Source: Lachnospiraceae bacterium (GTDB taxonomy: Bacteria > Bacillota > Clostridia > Lachnospirales > Lachnospiraceae). From it: a DNA stretch of 64,000 bases. The stretch lies in contig CAJTDX010000013.1 in NCBI GenBank assembly GCA_910575155.1, forward strand, positions 1 through 64,000. The letters run 5' to 3'. The stretch's first letter is position 1; every line of letters starts with the position of its first letter. The notes beneath the pieces were generated by a model. It made no database searches, was not told the DNA's origin, and was given only the letters and a program-made list of their open reading frames with translations. This document shows, one piece after another, positions 36,796 through 45,655 of this stretch. A program made the position numbers and the translations under genes.

Positions 36796-38193
36796 ATGGG
36801 GTTGTCAGGGTTAAAAATAATTGTGAGAGAAAGCCAAAAAAAATTCGGCGGCCATAAGGCGGCAAATTTATTCCTCGTGTTAGGTTTATGTTTTGGGATT
36901 GCCATGGCCTGTATCAATCCGCCATTTCAGGAGTGCGACGGCTGGATGCATTACCTATGGGCGACGGACGTATCGTTCGGAAACCTGGCAGGCCCTGTGT
37001 TAAATCTGTCTCATGAGGAAGGCGTGGTTCTGGTTCCGGAGAATCTGAAAGATTTTAAATACCGCATTGTGGAGCCGGATACAGGCGAGGGCGGGGAATA
37101 TATCCAATATTTAAAGACGATAAAACCATCTGCGGTTTCCATGGAAAAGAAACTTATGAACGTGCCTTCTTCTCTGTTCTACTATCCCCAGGCTTTGGGT
37201 TTATTTGTGGGCAGGACGTTTCATCTGAGCGTCTACGGAGGCGTGGTATTATCCAGAATCTGTAATCTTCTGGTATTTTTGCTGCTGACTGGTCTGGCAG
37301 TCCGGATCACGCCTGTGTTTAAAAATACGATGGCAATTGTGGGACTTTTTCCTCTGACACTTTACCAGGCTGCCTCTGATTCCCCGGATGCAATGCTGAA
37401 CGGTTTATGTTTCCTGTTTACCGCCATGTGCTTTTCATATGCATATGGGGAGAAAGAGCGGCTGGAATGGAAGTCTGTGCTGAAATTATCCGCGGTGCTG
37501 TCCGCCGTATTTCTGTGCAAATATGTGTATGTGTGCCTGGGACTGCTGGTATTTTTAATTCCGATGAAAAAATTCGGAGGGAAAAAAGAATACTGGAAAT
37601 GTTTTGCAATTGGCCTGATTCCGCTGGCGCTGCTTGGAGCGGCGGCCCTGTCTTATGCCGTTCCCGTTGTGTCGGGCGGACAGGCTGCCGCCGGGGCAGG
37701 AGGCATAACGCAGACGCAGTATCTGCTGGAGCATCCTAAATTTATCATTCAGGTGCTGATTACTACATTCGGTCATGAGTTCAATGAATGGATGCTGCGA
37801 TTAAATACGCTTGGCAGTCTCAATTATCCGTTAGGGCTGCTGATTTATATTCTGCCGATGTACGCTGTGTTTGTATGCAGTCTGGACCGCACTGAGGCGT
37901 GCGCAAAAATACGGATCAGGGACCAGATATTGTGCTTTGCAGCGTTTGCCGCCGTCAGTCTGGGCGTGATTATGGGGATTTATGTTGGGGATGGAAGTCT
38001 TAATAAAGTAGGGGCCCTGGTAGTTGAAGGAGTTCAGGGACGGTACTTTATCGCGGCGCTGCCTGTGTTTTTTGCAGCCGTAAGCCAAAGAGGAGTTCAG
38101 AATAAGGATCCATACTTTACGGAGAAGAGCATAGGAATGATGGGCGTTCTGCTGTTGTATGCCATTCATACGTTAAGAGAGCATTGTCTGTAA
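36796..38193 (+). CDS. DUF2142 family membrane protein
   Basis: 465 residues from ATG 36796, which has CGGAGGA six bases upstream; ATG 36790 is possible but too close to it. Roughly ten hydrophobic helices. The early NPPFQECDGWMHYLWA is the DUF2142 hallmark, a GT-C-like arrangement with acidic and His residues in the first outer loop. Such proteins occur in surface-polysaccharide loci. Precise activity is unknown. It ends the first run of the cluster, followed by a strong terminator. Confidence 0.8.
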   Translation: MGLSGLKIIVRESQKKFGGHKAANLFLVLGLCFGIAMACINPPFQECDGWMHYLWATDVSFGNLAGPVLNLSHEEGVVLVPENLKDFKYRIVEPDTGEGGEYIQYLKTIKPSAVSMEKKLMNVPSSLFYYPQALGLFVGRTFHLSVYGGVVLSRICNLLVFLLLTGLAVRITPVFKNTMAIVGLFPLTLYQAASDSPDAMLNGLCFLFTAMCFSYAYGEKERLEWKSVLKLSAVLSAVFLCKYVYVCLGLLVFLIPMKKFGGKKEYWKCFAIGLIPLALLGAAALSYAVPVVSGGQAAAGAGGITQTQYLLEHPKFIIQVLITTFGHEFNEWMLRLNTLGSLNYPLGLLIYILPMYAVFVCSLDRTEACAKIRIRDQILCFAAFAAVSLGVIMGIYVGDGSLNKVGALVVEGVQGRYFIAALPVFFAAVSQRGVQNKDPYFTEKSIGMMGVLLLYAIHTLREHCL

Positions 38194-38250
38194 AAAGGTT
38201 TAAACGGAAATTTTGACAAGTTAACAGTTTACCACTGTGAAATAAATGAA

Positions 38251-38299
38251 AAACAAGTGAACGCATTTCTGCAATTTTTTGGTTTCACTTGTTTTTTTT
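38251..38299 (+). terminator. Rho-independent terminator after the DUF2142 gene
   Basis: AAACAAGTGAA (38251-38261) pairs with TTTCACTTGTTT (38283-38294), with a loop of about 21 bases, followed by a run of T to 38299. Strong stem and U-tail. The remaining ~170 bases before the GH3 gene are A/T-rich. Confidence 0.75.
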
Positions 38300-38419
38300 G
38301 TGCAAATTTTCAGTGAAATTCAGCATTTTTACCAAAGGCAAAAATTGATTTGCACAAACCGATAAAAAAATATCCTCATAAATTCAAAAAAAATTATAGA
38401 AATTCGTGATTTCTTATGA

Positions 38420-38425
38420 TATACT
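38420..38425 (+). promoter_or_regulatory. Candidate -10 box for the GH3 gene
   Basis: TATACT sits about 45 bases before the GH3 ATG, inside a TGATATACT context. No clear -35 lies at 17 bases. The gene has a strong AAAGGAGG site, and a terminator lies upstream, so a promoter is needed somewhere in 38300-38455. Confidence 0.4.
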
Positions 38426-38470
38426 TACTGACGTAAATTATTTTTACATATTAAAAAAGGAGGATTTGTT

Positions 38471-41400
38471 ATGTTGAGTAAGTATCAAAGAGGTTTACTG
38501 AAGATCGGCATGTCTCTGACACTTTCTCTTTCTCTTTTATTGGGAAGCGCCGTAACAGGAATGGATGCATTTACTGTGAAAGCTGCAACAGATAAAAAGG
38601 AAGAAAGTGAACGTGAAAAGAGGAATGCGCAGCTTTCCAGAAAAGCTGCGACCCAGGGAATGGTTCTTCTGGAGAACAAGGACAACGTACTTCCGATTTC
38701 CGCATCAACAGATAAGAACATTGCATTATTCGGACCTGGCGCGGAGAGACCGATTAAGGGCGGAACCGGATCTGGTGATGTAAACCAGAGATATGTTATT
38801 TCTGTTACAAAGGGATTGGAAAATGCAGGATTTACGATTACTTCAAAGACATTTTTAACTCGTTGGGAAGCTGCATATCAGGAAGGTCTTAAGAATAATG
38901 GCTCAGGAGACATTATGAGCGGCAGTTATGTGCATCCGGACGAGCTGATCACAGAAGCTGAGCTGACAGAGGCTGCAGCAGCAAAAACAGCCGTATATGT
39001 GCTGTCCAGAAGATCCGGAGAAGGATCTGACCGTAAAAATGAGGCAGGCGACTATCTGTTAAGCGAGACAGAAACGAAGAACCTGACGGCAATTGGAGCG
39101 AAGTTTGATAAAGTTATTGTTGTATTAAACGTCGGCGGCGTGATTGATACCAAATTCTTTAGTGAAATTAAAGGTCTGGACGCTATGCTTCTGATGTCTA
39201 ACGCCGGAATGGAAAGCGGAAACGCATTGGCAGACGTTCTTACCGGAGCAGTAACGCCTTCTGGTAAATTAACTGACACATGGGCAAAAGATTATAAAGA
39301 TTACCCATCTTCAGAGACATTTGCCGGAAATGACAACAATACAAAGCAGGAAGATTACACGGACGGCATCTATGTTGGATATCGTTATTTTGACAGCTTT
39401 AACAAAACTCCGGCTTATGAGTTTGGCTATGGAAAGTCTTATACCACATTTGATGTTAAGACGACTTCCGTTACAGCAGACGCTAAACAGGTAAAAGTTG
39501 TTGCAACTGTTAAAAATACCGGAACATGCAGCGGTAAGGAAGTGGTACAGGTATATTTCTCCGCACCGGACGGCACAATAGAAAAGCCGTATCAGGAGCT
39601 TGCCGGCTACGCTAAGACCGATGAATTAAAACCAGGGCAGAGCCAGGAGCTTACGATTACATATGCTACAACAGAAATGTCTTCCTACAACGAGGCAGCA
39701 TCTGCTTATGTAATGGAAAAAGGCGACTATGTGATCCGTGTCGGCAATTCTTCCAGAAATACAAAAGCTGCCGCTGTGATCAGCCTGGATAAAGATAAGA
39801 CAACAGAGCAGTTAAGCAAGCAGTTAAGCAGTGATAAAAAGATCACTGAGATCAGCAGCAAAGGACAGACATCATACCAGTCTCCGACAGAAAGCGCTGA
39901 TTTGGCTGCTGCAGTGAAGATTTCTTTAAGCGCAGACACAATCACAACGCTGCAGAATGCTTCCAAGCTTGACGATGAGACAGTTACCGCCTATGTTCAG
40001 GAAGGCTCTACTTATGAGACAAGCGAGCTTCTTGAGGGCTATGAAGAAAAAATTGAAAAGGTAGCGACGAAAAAATCAAGTCTGGAGGACGTAGTAAATA
40101 AAAAGGCTACCATGCAGGAATTTGTGGCGCAGTTTACACAGGAAGAACTGGCAAAGCTGTGTAATGGTATCGGTATGGCAAGTTTCTTTGGTTCTGTAGA
40201 GCCGATCGTTGGCGCGCAGTCTGATACGGTGGATGGCGCTGCCGGAGAGACAACCAGCGATTTGCCCAAAGATTATAAAGTACCTGCAATTGTTTTGGCT
40301 GACGGTCCGGCCGGCGTACGTATCAATCAGGAGTATACAAGTTATCCTACAAAAGAGGATGCTGAAAATAAGACTAACGGCAAAACGATGTATCAATTTT
40401 GTACTGCATGGCCAATTGGAACCTTGCTGGCACAGAGCTGGGATGTCGACCTGATTGAAGAAGTAGGTAAGGCAATTGGCGAGGAACTGGTAGAAATGGG
40501 TGTGACCCTGCTGCTTGCGCCTGGTATGAACATTCACAGGAATCCATTGTGCGGACGTAACTTTGAGTATTACTCAGAAGACCCGTTTTTAACAGGTACA
40601 ATCGCTGCTGCAGAAACATTTGGCGTACAGTCTAATCCTGGCGTAGGCGTGACATTAAAGCATTTTGCTGTAAACAATCAGGAATCTGACCGTAACAGTG
40701 AAAATAACAGCGTAACAGAGCGGACATTGCGTGAGATTTACTTAAAAGGATTTGAAATCGCAGTGAAATCTGCACAGCCTATGGCAATCATGACAAGCTA
40801 CAATAAAATCAACAGCGAATGGGCTATGAACAGCTATGACCTGATTACGGATATGGCGCGTGAAGAATGGGGCTTTAAGGGACTGGTTATGACTGACTGG
40901 ATGTGTGCTGGTGACGATACTGTTGCAATGCATGCAGGAAATGACCTGATTATGCCTGGTAATGGAACAAGCGCTATTCTCGGCGGTTTGAATCCGGTTC
41001 CTGTCTTTGATGAAAACGGACAGGTACAGTTGGTTGATAAATCAATGTGGACAATGACATACAAAGGAACCGACTGGTCTGCTTATACGCCAGATCCCAA
41101 TGGAAAAGATACTTTAAAAGCAACCGTGAAGGATAAAGAGATTACAGTGACATCAGACGATGGCAAAGAGTACATTCTGGTGGATGGCGAGAAAATAATT
41201 TTGAACCAGACGGCTGGCTGGACTGGAATGCAGACGGATTATGTAACAACAGACTATGCACAGGTAGGCGAAGATGGAATTACATATAAGGTAACTCTGA
41301 ATAAGAGAAAAGTAATGGCTCTGGGTGATGTGCAAAAATCAGCAATTAATATTTTGAATATAATCGCACAGTCTTATCAGATGGCAAAACAGATGACTGG

Positions 41401-42040
41401 CGATGGCAAGAATGCTGTTAAGTATTCTTCACAGTTTAAGGATCTTGCTGTTTATCTGTCATCAGTCAAAGGAGCGGTAAAGAATTCAGAAGAGCCGAAA
41501 CCAGACGATTCTAAGCCGGGCGTTACAACCGTATCGATCTCAACTGCGAAGATTGATAAAGTAAAAGATCAGGCATATACTGGAAAGGCGCTTAAACCAA
41601 GTGTAAAAGTTACCTTAAATAATGCTGCGCTTAAGAAGGACACAGACTATACCGTTTCTTATAAAAACAATAAAAAGATTGGAAAAGCGACCATTACGGT
41701 TACAGGTAAAGGCAAATACACTGGAACAAAGAGCGTAACATTTAATATTGTGCCGAAGAAGACAGCTTCTCTGAAAGCGGTTTCCAAAGCTAAGAAACAG
41801 GTAAAATTAACATGGAAACGTGATAAGCAGGCAACAGGATACGAAATCTATGTTAAGAAACCAGGCAGTAAGAAATTTACTCTGGCAAAGAAAATTACCA
41901 AGAATAAGACAGTTTCCTTTACTGCTAAGAAGTTGAAATCAAAGAAACAGTATCAGTATAAAGTAAGAGCATACAAGAAAGTAGGCAAGACTACTTACCG
42001 TGGAGCATACTCTGCAGTTAAGAAAGTTAAAGTAAAATAA
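38471..42040 (+). CDS. Secreted GH3-family glycosidase with swapped domain order
   Basis: 1189 residues. Signal peptide to about residue 38, then the GH3 alpha/beta-sandwich C-domain first (NIALFGPGAERPIKGGTGSG, SGKLTDTWA), an Fn3-like domain (KVVATVKNTGTCSGKEVVQ, PGQSQELTI), and only afterwards the catalytic TIM-barrel N-domain (LADGPAGVR, LLAPGMNIHRNPLCGRNFEY, TLKHFAVNNQES). The nucleophile is D809 in VMTDWM. A further immunoglobulin-like module and a Lys-rich Fn3 (about residues 1020-1189) close it. Domain-reversed GH3 enzymes are known from rumen clostridia. It should cleave beta-glucoside-like sugars at the surface. Not evidently part of the polymer operon itself, since it has its own terminators on both sides. 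Confidence 0.9.
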   Translation: MLSKYQRGLLKIGMSLTLSLSLLLGSAVTGMDAFTVKAATDKKEESEREKRNAQLSRKAATQGMVLLENKDNVLPISASTDKNIALFGPGAERPIKGGTGSGDVNQRYVISVTKGLENAGFTITSKTFLTRWEAAYQEGLKNNGSGDIMSGSYVHPDELITEAELTEAAAAKTAVYVLSRRSGEGSDRKNEAGDYLLSETETKNLTAIGAKFDKVIVVLNVGGVIDTKFFSEIKGLDAMLLMSNAGMESGNALADVLTGAVTPSGKLTDTWAKDYKDYPSSETFAGNDNNTKQEDYTDGIYVGYRYFDSFNKTPAYEFGYGKSYTTFDVKTTSVTADAKQVKVVATVKNTGTCSGKEVVQVYFSAPDGTIEKPYQELAGYAKTDELKPGQSQELTITYATTEMSSYNEAASAYVMEKGDYVIRVGNSSRNTKAAAVISLDKDKTTEQLSKQLSSDKKITEISSKGQTSYQSPTESADLAAAVKISLSADTITTLQNASKLDDETVTAYVQEGSTYETSELLEGYEEKIEKVATKKSSLEDVVNKKATMQEFVAQFTQEELAKLCNGIGMASFFGSVEPIVGAQSDTVDGAAGETTSDLPKDYKVPAIVLADGPAGVRINQEYTSYPTKEDAENKTNGKTMYQFCTAWPIGTLLAQSWDVDLIEEVGKAIGEELVEMGVTLLLAPGMNIHRNPLCGRNFEYYSEDPFLTGTIAAAETFGVQSNPGVGVTLKHFAVNNQESDRNSENNSVTERTLREIYLKGFEIAVKSAQPMAIMTSYNKINSEWAMNSYDLITDMAREEWGFKGLVMTDWMCAGDDTVAMHAGNDLIMPGNGTSAILGGLNPVPVFDENGQVQLVDKSMWTMTYKGTDWSAYTPDPNGKDTLKATVKDKEITVTSDDGKEYILVDGEKIILNQTAGWTGMQTDYVTTDYAQVGEDGITYKVTLNKRKVMALGDVQKSAINILNIIAQSYQMAKQMTGDGKNAVKYSSQFKDLAVYLSSVKGAVKNSEEPKPDDSKPGVTTVSISTAKIDKVKDQAYTGKALKPSVKVTLNNAALKKDTDYTVSYKNNKKIGKATITVTGKGKYTGTKSVTFNIVPKKTASLKAVSKAKKQVKLTWKRDKQATGYEIYVKKPGSKKFTLAKKITKNKTVSFTAKKLKSKKQYQYKVRAYKKVGKTTYRGAYSAVKKVKVK

Positions 42041-42064
42041 TTGTGATATTGTTATAGCAGAAAG

Positions 42065-42094
42065 CAGGCATCTTGGAACAGATGCCTGTTTTTT
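42065..42094 (+). terminator. Rho-independent terminator of the GH3 gene
   Basis: CAGGCATCT (42065-42073) pairs perfectly with AGATGCCTG (42080-42088) around a six-base loop, followed by TTTTTT. It starts about 25 bases after the stop codon. Confidence 0.9.
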
Positions 42095-42161
42095 ACTGTG
42101 AAACATTAACTTCCGGGTGGCCAAAAAAGCGCAGACTACCCGGAAGTTAATGTTTCACAGT
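42095..42161. repeat. Long perfect inverted repeat (24-base arms)
   Basis: The arm at 42095-42118 begins ACTGTGAAACATTAACTTCC and is exactly repeated in reverse complement at 42138-42161, leaving a 19-base loop. Outward the pairing continues for several A-T pairs into the preceding T-run and the following A-run. Arms this long and exact exceed what a terminator needs, and a normal terminator lies directly upstream. It could be a mobile or dispersed repeat, or a bidirectional terminator. Confidence 0.85.
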
Positions 42162-42345
42162 AATAAAAAACAATGATCGCACTGCGTCGGAAAAGAAATA
42201 TGCGCACTCGCACAAGAGGTAAAATAACGCTTCGCAATTGTGCTCGGCGCGCAAAGTGTCCAGGCCCCTCATGATTGAGGGGGGTAGGGGAGTTGAAGTG
42301 GGCATGCCCACTTCGTTCCATCTTTGTAAAAAATTAACAATTTTT
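42162..42345. repeat. Non-coding repeat-like stretch with nested palindromes
   Basis: No supported gene. It opens with an 18-base sequence also found at 45470-45487. CCCCTC/GAGGGG (42265-42282) forms a hairpin, and GAAGTGGGCATGCCCACTTC (42295-42314) is a perfect 20-base palindrome. Internal GCGC-rich motifs (TGCGCACTCGCACAAGAGG, GCTCGGCGCGC) recur in mirror-like form. It looks like an intergenic repeat unit; whether it is dispersed in the genome cannot be seen from here. Confidence 0.6.
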
Positions 42346-42370
42346 TTACATAAACTCGTGCAATTTATCC

Positions 42371-42399
42371 TTGTTTCCATCACAATGTAACGTTATAAT
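42371..42399 (+). promoter_or_regulatory. Sigma-A-type promoter for the InlB-repeat gene
   Basis: TTGTTT (42371-42376), a seventeen-base spacer, and TATAAT (42394-42399), about 50 bases before the ATG. This fits a free-standing transcription unit downstream of the repeat stretch. Confidence 0.65.
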
Positions 42400-42447
42400 G
42401 AAAACTGAATTTTTAATAACAGAAAGAGCAAAAGAAAAGGACGGGAT

Positions 42448-45315
42448 ATGAGAAAGAGGATCTTAACATTTTTATTGGTAATTGCCATGTTGATTCCAGG
42501 AGAGGGCATGGAATTTTTCGCCGCTGGAAATCAGATGGAACAAAAGCAGGAACTGGAGGATAATTCGCAGGAAAACCAGCAGCCCTCAGAAATACCAGGA
42601 GAAGAGAAGCCGCCGGAAACGCCGGGAGAAGAGGAAAAGCCGCCGGAAGTTCCGGGAGAAGAGGAACGGCAGGAATATACGATTTATTTCAATCTGGCAG
42701 GAGGTGTGACGCCGGAGGGAGAGAGCAGCGCTTCCATGCAGGTAAAGGAAGGAGATCTGCCGGATGCAGAGGCATTAATTATTCCGCTGAAAAATGGATA
42801 TCTTTTTCAGGGATGGCTGGATGGAGATGGAAACTACTATGATTTTGACCAGCCCATTACAGAAAATATTTCCCTGCTTGCCTCATGGACGCCTGTTACC
42901 TACCGGGTGCAGTTTGATTTGAACGGCGGAAACGGAGAAGAAATACCGGAGCGTATATTTACCTATGATAAGGAAGAACTGCTTCCGGCAGACGCAGGAA
43001 AAAAGTCCGGCTATGTCTTTTCAGGATGGCAGATCGGAGAATCCCCTGTGTACGAGGGCGGTTCCTATGTGAAAAATCTTGCAGAGCAGCAGGATGCGGT
43101 AGTGGTTTTGCAGGCGGTCTGGACAGTCGGACGTTATAAAGTCCGGTTTGACGCCAACGGCGGAACAGGCACGATGAAAGAGGAAACGTTTACCTGTGGG
43201 AAAAGCCGGCTTTTGTACAAAAATAAGTATAAAAAAGAGGGATACACTTTTCAGGGATGGAACAGCCGTAAAGATGGATCGGGAGATTCCTATAAAGACA
43301 AAGAGAGCGTGGAATTTCAGAACCAGGAGGATGGCGATACGGTTGTGCTCTTTGCCATGTGGGAAGCAAATCCTTACAGAGTGAGATATGATGGCAATGG
43401 CGCAGACAGCGGTATTGTTATGGAAAGCAGTCATGTATATGGAAGTTCCGGCAGCCTGAGCGTAAATAGTTATAACCGCAAAGGGTATACGTTTGCAGGA
43501 TGGAATACGCAGCAGGACGGCAAAGGAAAGACTTATAAAAGCGGCGGGCAGGTAAAGAATCTTACCACGGAGTTAAACGGCACAGTAACTCTTTATGCCA
43601 AATGGACAGCCATAAAATATAATATTACATATAATCTTAACGGGGGAAAACTGAAGTCATCAGCGAAAACCTCCTATACGATTGCCAGCAGTACTTTTGA
43701 TCTTCCGGCTCCCACAAGGAGCGGTTACGATTTTGACGGCTGGTATAAGAATAAGAATTTAACAGGCCGCGTAGGCGAAATAAAGACAGGCACAACAGGA
43801 AATAAGACGTATTATGCAAAATGGGTGAGATGCACCCGAAGCCCCAAAAAGAATTCGGGAAAGCTTACGTCATGTAAAGCCACAGGGACAGGTAAGGTCA
43901 AAGTAAACGCGACCGTTAAGAACCGGGTTGTCAGCGACGACGACCGCTATTATCTGGTATATGTGAATCCAATCAATAACAGCCCTTACCGTATGGTGAA
44001 GAGCGTTTATAAAAAGAAAAAAATTTCTTTTTCACTGGCAACCAAAGAAAACCAGGGCTACGCCGTATCCCTGTATGGAATCGCCGTGAAAAAGAATGGG
44101 AAATATAAACTCATTACCAGTACGTCGTACGTAAAAAATCCGGAAAAAGCAGCGTCCAATAAGTCAAAATATAAGCTGGGGAAAACAAAAAAGGGAATGC
44201 AGTATTACAGCAGCATGAGGGAAATTGACGACTGCGGAGCAAAAAACACCTTTTTGAATGTAACAGTTTCCATGGTGTACAGCAATGCGTACGTACCATA
44301 TCAGTATAATGGAAAAACATATTATTTCAGTCCTATGGATGAATATCGTCAGATTGTTTCAGAGTGCAACAAAAAGGGGATCAATGTTACGATGCAGATT
44401 ATGCTGGACTGGACGGGCGGACATACAGATCTGATTCATCCCAATGCCCGTACGTCGGGCGCAGCCCCCTTCTATTCATGGAATGTATATTCCAGTGCGC
44501 CAAGGGAAGAGATGGAAGCCATATTCTCTTATCTGGGGAATGTGTTCGGAAAGAAAAGCTGTTATGTCTCTAACTGGGTTCTGGGTAATGAGGTAAATAA
44601 TCCAAAATCATGGAACTATGCAGGAAGCATGACGGAACACGCGTATTTCAAAACGTATGCCTATGCGTTCCGCAGCCTGTACTGCGCTGTCCGCAGCCAG
44701 TATTCTAACGCCCGTATTTTTATTTGTACCGATAATTTCTGGAATACATCGGTGTCAAAGGGCTACAGCGCCAAGCATGTAATTTCTTCCTTTACCAGAC
44801 ATTTGAACGGTATGCAAAAAGGGCTGAAGTGGAATCTGGCTTACCATGCGTATTCCAGTCCCCTTACTTACACAAATTTCTGGGATGGGTACGGCGTTAC
44901 CAATAATGAGAACACGCCTTACGTGACCATGAAAAATCTCAATGTTCTCACAAAATATCTTAAGAAGAAATATGGATCGTCGGTGCGTGTGATCTTATCA
45001 GAACAGGGATATTCTTCTACCTGGGGACAGGCAAATCAGGCGGCGGCCATTGCCTACAGTTATTACATTGCCGCATGTAATTCTATGGTGGATGCCTTTA
45101 TTATACGAAGCTATTACGACCATCCGGTTGAGGTGGCGCAGGGACTTCGCATGGGAATTAAAGGAAAAGAGGCGTTTACCGCCTTCAAATATATGGATAC
45201 TACAAAATTTCATCGTTATACAAAAAAATATTTGAAATTAATTGGAGGAAAATCCTGGAAAAAACTTGTTCCGAACTACAAAAAGAGCAGAATTTACAAA
45301 ATGTACGCACGTTAA
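42448..45315 (+). CDS. Secreted InlB-repeat protein with a GH-like C-terminal (DUF5722-type) domain
   Basis: 955 residues. Signal peptide to about residue 25; a Pro/Glu-rich spacer with repeated P-G-E-E units (about 45-72); five or more InlB B-repeat (Flg_new) units, each ending in patterns such as GYTFAGWNTQQDGKG and LYAKWT (about 75-460); then a Lys-rich linker and a barrel-like domain from about 565. E715 in LGNEVNN and E852 in ILSEQGYSS are spaced and placed like the acid/base and nucleophile of clan-A retaining glycosidases, suggesting an enzyme. Substrate unknown. It has its own promoter and terminator. Confidence 0.78.
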   Translation: MRKRILTFLLVIAMLIPGEGMEFFAAGNQMEQKQELEDNSQENQQPSEIPGEEKPPETPGEEEKPPEVPGEEERQEYTIYFNLAGGVTPEGESSASMQVKEGDLPDAEALIIPLKNGYLFQGWLDGDGNYYDFDQPITENISLLASWTPVTYRVQFDLNGGNGEEIPERIFTYDKEELLPADAGKKSGYVFSGWQIGESPVYEGGSYVKNLAEQQDAVVVLQAVWTVGRYKVRFDANGGTGTMKEETFTCGKSRLLYKNKYKKEGYTFQGWNSRKDGSGDSYKDKESVEFQNQEDGDTVVLFAMWEANPYRVRYDGNGADSGIVMESSHVYGSSGSLSVNSYNRKGYTFAGWNTQQDGKGKTYKSGGQVKNLTTELNGTVTLYAKWTAIKYNITYNLNGGKLKSSAKTSYTIASSTFDLPAPTRSGYDFDGWYKNKNLTGRVGEIKTGTTGNKTYYAKWVRCTRSPKKNSGKLTSCKATGTGKVKVNATVKNRVVSDDDRYYLVYVNPINNSPYRMVKSVYKKKKISFSLATKENQGYAVSLYGIAVKKNGKYKLITSTSYVKNPEKAASNKSKYKLGKTKKGMQYYSSMREIDDCGAKNTFLNVTVSMVYSNAYVPYQYNGKTYYFSPMDEYRQIVSECNKKGINVTMQIMLDWTGGHTDLIHPNARTSGAAPFYSWNVYSSAPREEMEAIFSYLGNVFGKKSCYVSNWVLGNEVNNPKSWNYAGSMTEHAYFKTYAYAFRSLYCAVRSQYSNARIFICTDNFWNTSVSKGYSAKHVISSFTRHLNGMQKGLKWNLAYHAYSSPLTYTNFWDGYGVTNNENTPYVTMKNLNVLTKYLKKKYGSSVRVILSEQGYSSTWGQANQAAAIAYSYYIAACNSMVDAFIIRSYYDHPVEVAQGLRMGIKGKEAFTAFKYMDTTKFHRYTKKYLKLIGGKSWKKLVPNYKKSRIYKMYAR

Positions 45316-45387
45316 GGCGGCATCTCCAAAGTAACCAGACTTTATATTTGCCGGAGAGACTTACAATATTATAATGAACGACTTCTG

Positions 45388-45434
45388 CATACAGACTGCG
45401 CCTGAACACTGGTTTTCAGGATGCAGTCTGTATG
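45388..45434 (+). terminator. Hairpin terminator after the InlB-repeat gene
   Basis: CATACAGACTGC (45388-45399) pairs with GCAGTCTGTATG (45423-45434), with an inner CCTGAA/TTCAGG stem. A short T-rich tail (TGATTTTCT) follows. The next ~200 bases hold an 18-base copy of the repeat opening at 42162, a small GGGAAATTCC/GGAATCCC hairpin near 45445, and then the promoter of the next gene. Confidence 0.65.
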
Positions 45435-45469
45435 TGATTTTCTGGGAAATTCCTTCGGAATCCCTATAA

Positions 45470-45487
45470 AATAAAAAACAATGATCG
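45470..45487. repeat. Second copy of an 18-base intergenic sequence
   Basis: AATAAAAAACAATGATCG here is identical to 42162-42179, and the following bases remain similar (ACTGTGGCAGAAAAGA against ACTGCGTCGGAAAAGA). Both copies lie a short way beyond hairpins that follow large secreted-protein genes. Confidence 0.7.
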
Positions 45488-45591
45488 AACTGTGGCAGAA
45501 AAGACATGTTTCCATAAAATGGATCAAAACCAGCAGTTCAGATGTACAGCAGCCGGATATGCAAAATCTGGAATTGCAAAAGTGGATAAAT

Positions 45592-45620
45592 TTGCAATTA
45601 CTGTGAGAAAATGCTATAAT
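45592..45620 (+). promoter_or_regulatory. Strong sigma-A promoter with extended -10
   Basis: TTGCAA (45592-45597), a seventeen-base spacer, and TGCTATAAT ending 45620 (TATAAT at 45615-45620 with the extended TG). It lies about 35 bases before the next ATG and probably drives the long run from the membrane protein onward. Confidence 0.8.
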
Positions 45621-45655
45621 AGAGCAAATTTGTACAAAGTATTAGGAGAGAGATT

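Noticed and set aside
38212-38240. A promoter starting with TTGACA after the DUF2142 gene
   Set aside because: No acceptable -10 lies at 16-18 bases, and a terminator follows directly.
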